A DNA stretch of 64,000 nt from CAYRHJ01 sp964424105 (GTDB lineage: Bacteria > Planctomycetota > Phycisphaerae > UBA1845). This document shows positions 26,293 to 34,493 of the stretch, piece by piece. Location: the NCBI GenBank assembly GCA_964424105.1, contig CAYRHJ010000002.1, forward strand, positions 1-64,000, given 5' to 3'. The position numbers were made by a program, and so were the translations under genes. A model generated the notes under the pieces. It ran no database searches. It saw only the letters and a list, made by a program, of their open reading frames with translations, and had not been told where the DNA came from. Position 1 is the first letter of the stretch, and the number at the start of each line of letters is the position of its first letter.

Positions 26293-27156
26293 ATGAACGG
26301 ACCCCACTCGAGGATCAGCGAGTCTCAAGAAATGAAACGGGCATTCGATCACTGTGCGGACGACTATGCATCACATCGCCCGCCCTATCCCCAGGAGGTG
26401 CTTGATTGCATCATCGAACACGGCGGCCAGCCCGCGGGCAGATGGCTGGCGGACGTGGGGGCTGGGACCGGTATCTCCTCGCGACTGTTCGCGGGCGGCG
26501 GATGGAAAGTCGTCGCCGTCGACCCCAGCCAAGAAATGCTCCGTCGGATCGATTCGCCCGATGCCACGCCCTCGTCACTCGCGTCACCCGTGCCGCCCGT
26601 GTCACCCGTGTCACCCGTGTCACCCACGCCGCCCGTGAAGTCTATCCATCCGGTCTGCGCCCCGGCGGAGAAACTTCCGTTGGCCGATGCCTCCGTCGCG
26701 GTGTTAACGGTCGCCCAGGCATTTCATTGGTTCAATCCTCCGTACGCCTTGGCTGAATTCAGCCGCGTGCTCCGACCCCGGGGACTCCTCGTTCTGTTGT
26801 GGAACGACCGTGACGTGGCCCGTTCCGCGTTCGTGGTCGACTTCGAAGCGCTCATCGTTCAATACAATCCCAAGTATGATCGCGAGTATCGCCGACAAGA
26901 CTGGCCTGCGAAAATTGCAGCCGCCGGGCAGTTTCGCTCCGCAACCCATCGTTGTCTGCACCACGAATGGACGCTCACCGCGGGCGGTTTTGCCGGATTC
27001 TGCCGAAGCGTGTCCTACCTGCGAAACGTCGTGCCTCGATCCGATTGGCGTTCATTCGAAGATGACTTGATTCGACTGATAACCCGGCACTTCGCATCGG
27101 GGCCGTGTGTGATTCCCCTCCGCACCGACGTGTGGACGGCCATCAGGCGTGGCTAG
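26293..27156 (+). CDS. Class I SAM-dependent methyltransferase
   Basis: The protein has 287 residues. Near the start is the Y-x-x-x-RPxYP signature (DYASHRPPYPQEV). SAM motif I is LADVGAGTGISSRLFA (about 56-71), ending in VVAVDPSQEML, and AFHWFNPPYALAEFSRVLRP carries the post-III region. This matches the UbiE/Coq5-like small-molecule methyltransferases; the substrate is unknown. A proline-rich insert with PVSPVSPVSP (about 97-115), coded by a short tandem repeat, splits the fold after motif II and is not expected in the family. The start may be 26293 or the in-frame ATG at 26332. A MITE-like element ends 13 bp before the first of these. Confidence 0.75.
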   Translation: MNGPHSRISESQEMKRAFDHCADDYASHRPPYPQEVLDCIIEHGGQPAGRWLADVGAGTGISSRLFAGGGWKVVAVDPSQEMLRRIDSPDATPSSLASPVPPVSPVSPVSPTPPVKSIHPVCAPAEKLPLADASVAVLTVAQAFHWFNPPYALAEFSRVLRPRGLLVLLWNDRDVARSAFVVDFEALIVQYNPKYDREYRRQDWPAKIAAAGQFRSATHRCLHHEWTLTAGGFAGFCRSVSYLRNVVPRSDWRSFEDDLIRLITRHFASGPCVIPLRTDVWTAIRRG

Positions 27157-27182
27157 AACAACATTCTAGTCATAACGAACGA

Positions 27183-27638
27183 CTAGCCGCCTTCTTCCGC
27201 ATGCGACGTCAGTTTGGTCAGCGCGACGTGGGCTCGATCGAACGTCAATCCCAGGCTGTTCAGGCACCGCTCCGCGATGCTGCCCTTCTCCTTCAAGATG
27301 GACAGAAGCAAGTGCTCCGTACACACTTTCGTGCAATTGAACTCCCTGGCCAGTTCAACGGCCCGCGCCACCGCACTTTTGAGATTGGGGGAGCCGGGAA
27401 GCAGGCCGAACACCCAGGTCTCTTCCATGCTCTTTCGGACACGCTGGGCAATCTGTTCGTGCAGCTTTGCCTCAGTGATACTAAACATTTCCAGCAGCTT
27501 GGCCCCCAGCCCAGTCCCCTCGCGACAGATTCCCAGCACCACGTGCTCGGTGCCCAGATACTCCTGATCACCGTCGCGGGCGAATTCACGTGCGATCTTG
27601 ATCACCCGCTCGACGCGAGGCGTGAATGTTTCAAACAT
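27183..27638 (-). CDS. Stand-alone Clp N-terminal (Clp-N) domain protein
   Basis: This 151-residue protein has two Clp-N repeats (FTPRVERVIKIAREFARDGD with YLGTEHVVLGI, then LKSAVARAVELAREFN with VCTEHLLLSIL), as at the start of ClpC/ClpA. There is no AAA+ ATPase domain after them, and the frame ends normally. In ClpC this domain binds adaptors and substrates. A free copy could act as an adaptor or competitor for a Clp protease, which is inference. The ATG at 27638 has GGAAAGAA upstream; an upstream in-frame start at 27677 has no such support. Confidence 0.82.
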   Translation of the reverse strand: MFETFTPRVERVIKIAREFARDGDQEYLGTEHVVLGICREGTGLGAKLLEMFSITEAKLHEQIAQRVRKSMEETWVFGLLPGSPNLKSAVARAVELAREFNCTKVCTEHLLLSILKEKGSIAERCLNSLGLTFDRAHVALTKLTSHAEEGG

Positions 27639-27973
27639 GATTTCTTTCCAACGATTCCGTGTGTCCCCAAACGCCAAACAATTTCAGAGCCGCGACCGTT
27701 AAAAAGCGATCTGCCTGTCTGTTCGAATGGCGGCCCGTTGTACTGGGCGCTTTAAGGTCAATAGGGTCCGAACGGTCGGCAGGCGATTCATCGCCGCTTC
27801 CGTGCGATCGCGCCAAACGTCATCCGTCGTGCGCGCAGTGACTCGCGGACCCCAGACCATGGCCGCAGGGCATCATATAAGAGGATCAACAAAGTCACAA
27901 GAATCATGGGAGAAGAAAGATCACAAATCGATTTCGGATGGATCGATAAATTCAGCCGGCCGGGGGGCGATGA
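27639..27973. repeat. Intergenic region with dispersed repeat
   Basis: A CAGAGCCGCGACCGTTA element near 27685 is followed by GATCTGCCTGTCTGTTCGAA and GTTGTACTGGGCGCT (27708-27753). The same composite recurs near 63447-63495, at the other end of the window. No gene is supported in the rest. Confidence 0.65.
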
Positions 27974-30940
27974 TCAGCCAAGCCGACGGCGGATGAAAGC
28001 AAAACACAGCATTCCCACCATGGCCACCGGGGTGCCCGTGCCGCAAAGATCTACGAGCGGAAATGATCTGGATCCGTCCGCGTCGGAATCGGCCGAGTTA
28101 GAATCGTCGCCGGTTCCTCCCTGAACAGCCGTCCCGTCACCAGTGGTTCCACGATCGGCGCTGTCTTCGAAGGTGGACTCACCAACCGAGTCGTCAGGCT
28201 CCGACGGAATCACGATGGGGTTAGGTTCCACGGTCACGAATCGCGTCGCAGCCTGCGTCACCAGAATTCCGTTGGGATCACGCGTCACCAGCTCAACGGA
28301 AATGGGCAACGTAATCCGTACGCCGCTGTCGTTCTCGTAGATATGTGGAACCGAAATCGTGTCCGCCGTCGAGCCGTCGCCCAAGTCCCAGAACACGCTG
28401 ACGATTTCCTCGTTGGCGGGCGTTCCGCTGATGTTCAACTGTACCGCGAACGGCGCCGTCCCCAGGTCCACGTTCGATCCGATCGATCCCGGCAAGCTGA
28501 TCAGGATGCGAATCTCCGCGTCGGATGTCGTCGCGGACGTCGCACTGCGTCCGCTGACGTCGATCGCCACCGTGCGCGTGGTCACGACCCCCTGATCGTC
28601 CTCCACCAGAAAAGACGGAAAGAATCGTCGAGTTTCAGTGGCTCCAACCTCATAAACGTGGGTGACGTGTGATCGCTCCGCCGCCCCGCCGTCATCAAAA
28701 TCCCATTCCGTCATGTTCAGCGGGCGATTGCTGATGACGTTGCCTCGAAATCGAACTTCCAGCGGCGAGGTGCCCGACAAGGGCGACACTTCGATCGATG
28801 CCACCGGGCGATCGAAGCTGGTCGTCGTTCCACCGTCGCCAGAAGAGCCGCCGCCCGCGACACCATCCACGTTGCCGTTCGTGTCAATGGAAACGCCATA
28901 GCCGAATCGGCCCACCGAATTCGTCGGGAACAAGGCGAAGAAACGCGTGGCGCTGTCGCGCGGCATTTGAAAATTCAACGAAGCATCATTCTGGCGAACG
29001 AAAATACCCGAAACCGGCTCGTCGTTGATGGCGTAGTTCGTTCCATCCTGCGGAATGAACGTGCGGGCGGCGTTAAACGGCGACGTGCTTTCCACCACCA
29101 ATGTTCGAAACGTCGAATCGCCCCGCTGGATCGCCGGCGTGGCCGGATTGTTATCATGGTCGATCTGTCGAACCTTGTCCCCGACCGTCCACGTCAGGAC
29201 GTTGCCGCGGATTTCGATCGTCGCCAGCGGTTCAGGCCAAGACAGGTTGCCGTTGTCCAACGATTGTGTTGCCGCCGCGACAGCCGCCGTCGCGTCCAGA
29301 CGGCCGTATCCGTAGCGAAGGCTTCGCTCCGTGATCGGATGATACACGGCGCCGATGGGATCGACCTTGACGGCTGTCTGTGAAAGGATGGTCCGCACCT
29401 GTTCCGCCGTCAGCTCCGAATTGACACTTAAAACCAAAGCCGCCACGCCCGCGGCCACGGGGCACGCAGCCGACGTGCCGCCGAAATTTTTCGTGTAGTT
29501 GGCGTTCGTAAGGTCCGGCCTGCCAAAAATGTCGATTCCGCTGCCGTCGTTGTATCCGATCGCTCCGAATCCAGCCAAGTCGGTCGTATCCGTGGTGACC
29601 ATCCCCGGAAGAAAACTGTCACCACTGGGCGCGGCGATGTCGATGTCCCGTCCAAAATCACTGTAGGACGTCAATAGATCATTCGCATTCGTGGCCGCCA
29701 CGCCGATGACCTCGGGTAACGTCGCCAAGTCGTCATCCGTGCCCAACTCCATTCCACGATTCCCAGCCGCGAAGACGATCACCATCCCCCGCCCATTCCG
29801 CCCGGTTTGTACCGATGTTTGAATGCCGTCCACGACGACGTCCACCTGCGAGTTGCGGGCGAATGGAAATCCCCAACTGTTGACGTGTACGTCAACGTCA
29901 CGCTGACGGGCGAACGTATAGGCGCTGGCGACCTGGGCAAGCGACAACAGATCATTCAACCCCCGCGATGCCGCGAAACGTGCCGAAGGTGCCACCCCGC
30001 GAACACCGCGCTCATTGCCCGCACCCACCGTCAACCCGATGACCGCCGTCCCGTGCGCGTCGTGCGGCAACCGTGGCAGCGGCGCGTTGGCGCTCTCCTC
30101 GCCGTTGAACGGGTCGTGTCCCAATCCGGAATAGTTTGCAGCCAAGTCTTCGTGCTGCACGTCGACGCTGTCGTCAAGAACGCCCACTCGAACGTCTTCT
30201 CCAAACGTCGTTTCCCACGCGCCCAGCACGTTGACGTCCGCGCCCGGCGTACCCAGCTCCTGCCCGATATTCCGCAAATGCCACTGACGCTCGAAAAACT
30301 CGTCCTCGATCTGCGCGATAATCTGCTTGGGCGCCATTTGCACGATGAAATCCGGGTGGGCGAAAAGCGTTCGTGTGTCACGATACATCGCCGCAGCCGT
30401 GTATATCTCGCCGTCTACAAAATTGCCGATCGGCCGCACGATGTAAACGTGTGTATCCGCGTCGATCGTTCGCACGATCCCCACGCGGAAATCATTAAAA
30501 AACTGATCCCGTTGAAAGCGCGTCAAATTGGGCGACAGACGCACAACCGCATGGCCCGTGGACAGCATCGGCGGTCCGTCTTCCGAAAAACGAAAGACGG
30601 AATTGACCGCGATGACGCCGGGTGTGGCTCGAACCTCCGATCGTGTGGCCGCCCCCACTCGAGCCATCCGTGCGATGCAATGATCCGCCACGTGCGAAGC
30701 CCAGGGAACGGGCTCCACGACCACGTTGGGCACTTTCGCAAGCTTAGCCCGTGCCTCGCTCTGCGAACGGGGAGACATGGTGACGTGAAACTCGGTGTCA
30801 GATTTGACCAGCGGGATGGCTCGCCCGCCCGAATAAAAGACCAGGTCATCCGCACCCCATGCCGACGCGCACAGCAGTCCCAGCACGAACATTCCAACCA
30901 AACCCGATCGATTCATCGCTCTTGAATGGAACATGTTCAT
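27974..30940 (-). CDS. Secreted subtilisin-like (S8) protease with PKD domains and C-terminal anchor
   Basis: This is a 988-residue exported protein. A signal peptide ends near the Trp-Gly-Ala of CASAWGADD. After a propeptide of about 220 residues the S8 catalytic triad is D256 (GVLDDSV), H296 (AHGTAVIG) and S490 (GGTSAACP), with the oxyanion Asn in FAAGNRG. About residues 720-900 hold two PKD-like immunoglobulin folds (WDFDDGG...HVYEVG and WDLGDGS...PHIYEN). An acidic Ser/Asp/Gly stretch follows. The extreme C-terminus is Cys-Gly-Thr-Gly, a hydrophobic segment and an RRR cluster, a sorting-tail layout. It should degrade proteins at the cell surface or outside. The ATG at 30940 has AGGGA upstream; a TTG at 30949 is an alternative. 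Confidence 0.88.
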   Translation of the reverse strand: MNMFHSRAMNRSGLVGMFVLGLLCASAWGADDLVFYSGGRAIPLVKSDTEFHVTMSPRSQSEARAKLAKVPNVVVEPVPWASHVADHCIARMARVGAATRSEVRATPGVIAVNSVFRFSEDGPPMLSTGHAVVRLSPNLTRFQRDQFFNDFRVGIVRTIDADTHVYIVRPIGNFVDGEIYTAAAMYRDTRTLFAHPDFIVQMAPKQIIAQIEDEFFERQWHLRNIGQELGTPGADVNVLGAWETTFGEDVRVGVLDDSVDVQHEDLAANYSGLGHDPFNGEESANAPLPRLPHDAHGTAVIGLTVGAGNERGVRGVAPSARFAASRGLNDLLSLAQVASAYTFARQRDVDVHVNSWGFPFARNSQVDVVVDGIQTSVQTGRNGRGMVIVFAAGNRGMELGTDDDLATLPEVIGVAATNANDLLTSYSDFGRDIDIAAPSGDSFLPGMVTTDTTDLAGFGAIGYNDGSGIDIFGRPDLTNANYTKNFGGTSAACPVAAGVAALVLSVNSELTAEQVRTILSQTAVKVDPIGAVYHPITERSLRYGYGRLDATAAVAAATQSLDNGNLSWPEPLATIEIRGNVLTWTVGDKVRQIDHDNNPATPAIQRGDSTFRTLVVESTSPFNAARTFIPQDGTNYAINDEPVSGIFVRQNDASLNFQMPRDSATRFFALFPTNSVGRFGYGVSIDTNGNVDGVAGGGSSGDGGTTTSFDRPVASIEVSPLSGTSPLEVRFRGNVISNRPLNMTEWDFDDGGAAERSHVTHVYEVGATETRRFFPSFLVEDDQGVVTTRTVAIDVSGRSATSATTSDAEIRILISLPGSIGSNVDLGTAPFAVQLNISGTPANEEIVSVFWDLGDGSTADTISVPHIYENDSGVRITLPISVELVTRDPNGILVTQAATRFVTVEPNPIVIPSEPDDSVGESTFEDSADRGTTGDGTAVQGGTGDDSNSADSDADGSRSFPLVDLCGTGTPVAMVGMLCFAFIRRRLG

Positions 30941-31260
30941 TTGTTTCAATCCCTAATCAATATCGACTGCGATGCACGTTTCGCGGCAGGGTCGATCGGC
31001 TGGATAGCACGGTACGACAAGCCGCAACGACCGACTCGCCGCTGGGAAAACCGAGAACGCATGACCAAACGGTCACCGAATTCAGACCCCATCAGGTCGT
31101 CCAAAACCGTCGTCGTGACGGTTCGCTCCGCCTGACGCCGTTCAAGAACTCGGCTCCCCCGTACACCGACGCATTGTCAAACTGTCTAAATGGGCTGTCA
31201 AGTCAGCAAGGTCCGATAACTCGTCCATGGGCAGGCGATCAATTCCAACCCGCTTCTGAC
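30941..31260. other. Intergenic region without recognised features
   Basis: This gap of 320 bp lies between the subtilase gene and the macrodomain gene, both on the minus strand. It must carry the subtilase promoter. I see no repeat, hairpin terminator or small gene. Confidence 0.4.
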
Positions 31261-31797
31261 TCAATCAGACCGTATTTCGTCAAACACATCGCGATACGCG
31301 TGCAATGCACGGTCATCGAACAAGCACCATTTGACCATTCGTGGAAACTTGTTTTCCCGCAACCAATCGGCCACCGCCCGAATCGAGACCCTCGCCGCCT
31401 CCGAAATGGGATATCCATATGCACCACAACTGATGGCGGAAAACGTGACGGTCTCACATCCGTTTTCGGCGGCCAAGCGGCAGGATTCCGCGTAACACGA
31501 CCTCAACAACTCCGCCTCCCCGTTTTGGCCGCCACGATACACCGGCCCTACTGCGTGAATGACAAAACGAGCCGGCAAATTGTACCCGGGCGTGATCCTT
31601 GCCGACCCGGTCGGACACCCGCCCAACATTCGGCACGCATCCGACAGTCGTGGACCGGCTGCTCGATGAATCGCGCCATCAACGCCGCCGCCACCCGCCA
31701 ATTCGGCGTTCGCCGCATTAACAATCGCGTCCACCGCTTCGTGTGTTATATCGCCCTTGGCCAGGCTGATACGCTGCCAAACATCCGACCCTGTCAT
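31261..31797 (-). CDS. Macrodomain protein (O-acetyl-ADP-ribose deacetylase-like)
   Basis: This is a 178-residue single macrodomain of the MacroD/YmdB type: GDITHEAVDAIVNAAN, then AGGGGVDGAIHRAAG, VIHAVGPVYRGG and the C-terminal SAISCGAYGYP loop. These residues bind ADP-ribose, and the family removes O-acetyl or protein-linked ADP-ribose. Its ATG overlaps the stop of the upstream kinase-like gene (ATGA), so it is the last gene of a coupled operon with that gene and a nitroreductase. No ADP-ribosyltransferase is visible nearby. Confidence 0.88.
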   Translation of the reverse strand: MTGSDVWQRISLAKGDITHEAVDAIVNAANAELAGGGGVDGAIHRAAGPRLSDACRMLGGCPTGSARITPGYNLPARFVIHAVGPVYRGGQNGEAELLRSCYAESCRLAAENGCETVTFSAISCGAYGYPISEAARVSIRAVADWLRENKFPRMVKWCLFDDRALHAYRDVFDEIRSD

Positions 31798-33419
31798 TTC
31801 GACGAACGATCCATCAAGTCACGCTGTAGCGATCGCCACACCGTTTTCCATGTCATAGGCCAACCCGATCGCAGGAACCGGGCGGCGTCCGACTTCCTAT
31901 AACATCGATGCTTCAAAACGAGGCGGTAAACTTCGACAAACACAACTGATCGATCGCTGTCGGTTGTTCTCTTCCGCATGCGGATTCCAATTGGATCATC
32001 AATGATGATTGTTTCGCGCAGCGGATCGACGCCGAACATCGTTTCCGTCGGACGCAATGGTACCGCGCCGGTTTCCAGCATTCGTCGCAACAAACGTCCG
32101 GCCTGCGCACACACCCGATGTCGTGTCTTGGCGGCTGAATCACCGCTCAAAAATGAAATCCAATCGACGGTTCGAGGTTGGTCGTCGCGCCACAACCGTG
32201 ATTCATAGCCAAACCATCCCAGTGATTGCTCGACAAGTTGAATCGGCCAACGACAAGGCAAGTCCCGATTGCGAAGCCTGTGGCCCAAAACGAAAGCGCA
32301 TCGCAATCGCGAGCCGCCGCCCAATTTCGCTACGATGCTCCTATGCCCGTATATTCGCTCGGTTTGAACAAACTTCGTCTCCACGCTCGGCCATTCCCAC
32401 GACCGATCGTAGTGGCCCGGCGGACGGTTTTGCGGAAACAGGTCTTTCCAATCGGACAGGGTTCGGTCGGATTGCGACGGTGACGGATACAGGTCGCGGC
32501 TTCGGTAGCGTAGGGTTACGGTGGCTTTGACGTCCCGTTCGGGTCGAATGCTGGCGAAATATGTGTTCGTCGACGTGATCCGACGGTCACGCTTGCTCCA
32601 CAGCGCTTCAGCCTGCCGGCGGGTTTCAGCCATGATGGGAACCGTCAGGCGACGGGCGCAGGCCTTCGCTTGCCGATCATCGCCGGTCGTATTGCGACTG
32701 TAATTCCGCAGGAACCGCCAGCGCTGCGATCGTGACGACCGTAATCGGAACCACTGATGTAATTGTGCCAAACTCCTGACCTTGGCCGCATCACCCAACC
32801 GGGCCGTGACGCGCGACGTTTGCAGATCTCCGTAAAACGCCCGGCACGTGTCATCTGCGTAGACCTGCACCAAAAAATTCGTCGGATGCTCGTCGCCGTG
32901 AACAAAACCGCGGGCGTGTGATTTCGCCAGCAGATTGGCCAGACACGCAATGATCCCCTTGATTCGACGCCGTCGCACACTTGGGTTCGTCGTCGCAACA
33001 GCCCTAATCCAAACGTCCGCCAGGGATTCCGCGTCAGGAATGGCCTCGGAAACCAACAACGATCGTCTGCCAAAACTCGCCCAACCCACGTGTCGAACGC
33101 AGGGAATGCCGCGTTGAATGGCTGCGATGCTCCGCCGAAACTCAACCGCGGCCCTCGACCCGCGAATAATCTGCGCCAGACGTTCCCCGATCGAACGCTC
33201 GTGGAATTCCTTGACATACACGACCCGCTCGCCGAGGCCGATGCGCCAAACCGTTCGTTTTGGATTGTGTTTTACCTTCTGGGCCCTCGCATCGCCATAC
33301 AACCGCGACCACGCGGGCGCGTTGGGACCTGGCAATACTTCCGCCCAATGGGCCTCGACTTCCCATGCACCTTGACGAATGAACTTGCTCGCCACAATCG
33401 GATCGGTCATCTCGTCCAT
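31794..33419 (-). CDS. Lipopolysaccharide-kinase (WaaP/InaA)-like protein
   Basis: The protein has about 541 residues. The N-terminal half has a kinase-like fold: an ATP-lysine strand (VVYVKEFHE), the catalytic loop GFVHGDEHPTNFLV and a metal-binding YGDLQTSRV, as in WaaP/InaA/Kdo-kinase proteins that phosphorylate sugars of the outer-membrane lipid. The C-terminal half, from about residue 290, resembles a second kinase copy that has lost its catalytic loop (LETGAVPLRPTETMFG), ending IDDPIGIRM. The start is uncertain: ATG 33419 follows GCAGG, whereas ATG 33494 would overlap the nitroreductase stop by 13 bp. It is coupled to the macrodomain gene by ATGA. Confidence 0.68.
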   Translation of the reverse strand: MDEMTDPIVASKFIRQGAWEVEAHWAEVLPGPNAPAWSRLYGDARAQKVKHNPKRTVWRIGLGERVVYVKEFHERSIGERLAQIIRGSRAAVEFRRSIAAIQRGIPCVRHVGWASFGRRSLLVSEAIPDAESLADVWIRAVATTNPSVRRRRIKGIIACLANLLAKSHARGFVHGDEHPTNFLVQVYADDTCRAFYGDLQTSRVTARLGDAAKVRSLAQLHQWFRLRSSRSQRWRFLRNYSRNTTGDDRQAKACARRLTVPIMAETRRQAEALWSKRDRRITSTNTYFASIRPERDVKATVTLRYRSRDLYPSPSQSDRTLSDWKDLFPQNRPPGHYDRSWEWPSVETKFVQTERIYGHRSIVAKLGGGSRLRCAFVLGHRLRNRDLPCRWPIQLVEQSLGWFGYESRLWRDDQPRTVDWISFLSGDSAAKTRHRVCAQAGRLLRRMLETGAVPLRPTETMFGVDPLRETIIIDDPIGIRMRKRTTDSDRSVVFVEVYRLVLKHRCYRKSDAARFLRSGWPMTWKTVWRSLQRDLMDRSSK

Positions 33420-33481
33420 GTCGGCCTGCGCATCGCTCGCGGTTCCTGCAATTGTCGCCGCATTCGCGCTTTGAACGGTCC

Positions 33482-34132
33482 TCACCGATTCCATTGCAAC
33501 ACGTCCGACACTGGTTTTTTCTTCAAATTCGGAACGACGCAATCGTCCGCCGGATATCCCACCGGGATCAGCAGGAACGGCTTTTCGTTTTCGCGACGAT
33601 TCAGGATGTCTCGCAAGAACCGCATGGGGCTGGGCGTGTGCGTCAGGGTGGCCAACCCGACCATGTGACAGGCCGCCAGAAAAATTCCGCAGGCCAATCC
33701 GACCGACTCCATGGGGTAATAGCTCTTGATTTTTCGTCCTTCGTGCATCTCCCAATCCACCCGAAACACGATCACCAACCACGGCGCAATCTCCAAAAAC
33801 GGCTTGTGCGCATCGGTGCCGATCGGCTCCAACGCTTCCAGCCATTCCCGCGGCATGCGGCGATCATAGTTCTCTCGCTCTTCAACCTCGGCCGCCTCAC
33901 GAATTTCGTGTTTGATCGCGGGATCGTCCACAGCTACAAAATGCCACGGCTGACGATTGGCCCCACTCGGTGCGGTACTGGCGATGGCCACCAATTGCTG
34001 AATCAACTGGCGAGGCACCGGCCTATCACTGAAACTTCGGCAACTCCGTCTCGTGCTCAACTCCGCCAATAACTCGTCCGCACGCCGTTGCATCCGGTCT
34101 TCTGAACGATCGGGAATCGAATACGGGATCAT
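33482..34132 (-). CDS. Nitroreductase-fold flavoprotein, iodotyrosine-deiodinase-like
   Basis: This is a 216-residue flavoprotein. FMN-binding signatures are RRSCRSFSDRPV and APSGANRQPWHFV near the start and LLIPVGYPADDCVVPNLKKK near the end. It resembles iodotyrosine deiodinase. The vertebrate enzyme grips the halotyrosine zwitterion with Glu, Tyr and Lys spaced 4 and 21 residues apart, and here E85, Y89 and K110 keep exactly that spacing. It may therefore reductively dehalogenate a halotyrosine or bind a similar amino acid. Bacterial members of the subfamily are known. It is the first gene of a three-gene minus-strand operon. The ATG at 34132 is chosen over a TTG four codons upstream. Confidence 0.83.
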   Translation of the reverse strand: MIPYSIPDRSEDRMQRRADELLAELSTRRSCRSFSDRPVPRQLIQQLVAIASTAPSGANRQPWHFVAVDDPAIKHEIREAAEVEERENYDRRMPREWLEALEPIGTDAHKPFLEIAPWLVIVFRVDWEMHEGRKIKSYYPMESVGLACGIFLAACHMVGLATLTHTPSPMRFLRDILNRRENEKPFLLIPVGYPADDCVVPNLKKKPVSDVLQWNR

Positions 34133-34144
34133 CTCAGCCGGCAA

Positions 34145-34493
34145 TGGTCGACTCCATTCATGGCCGTTCAGTTGGCCGGGGCCTGTTGGTCATCCGACAT
34201 GACTGAATTCTAACCATCCCCGACGCGTGCAGCCAATGAAAGTTCGGGCGGCTGAACAATCGTAGCGTTCAACGGCGGGTTTCGGGGTCGGCGAGTTTGC
34301 ACCCGGCCCATGGTAGGGCGTCGGACGTGCACGATTCGACCGTGCAAATGGAAATTCGCGCCTCGCGACCAGGGATTACGCCGAACCGGCCAACAAAACC
34401 CGCGCCATCGACTTTCGCGAGCTTGACCATCGTCCGTTTGCTTGCAACGCTCTGATTTACAAGACACATGAAAATCGCACACGGAGCGCCGGT
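34145..34493. other. Divergent intergenic region
   Basis: About 350 bp lie between the nitroreductase operon and the zinc-ribbon membrane-protein gene. I see no repeats of the common families and no clear promoter. A GGAG at 34481-34484 serves the downstream TTG start. Confidence 0.4.
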
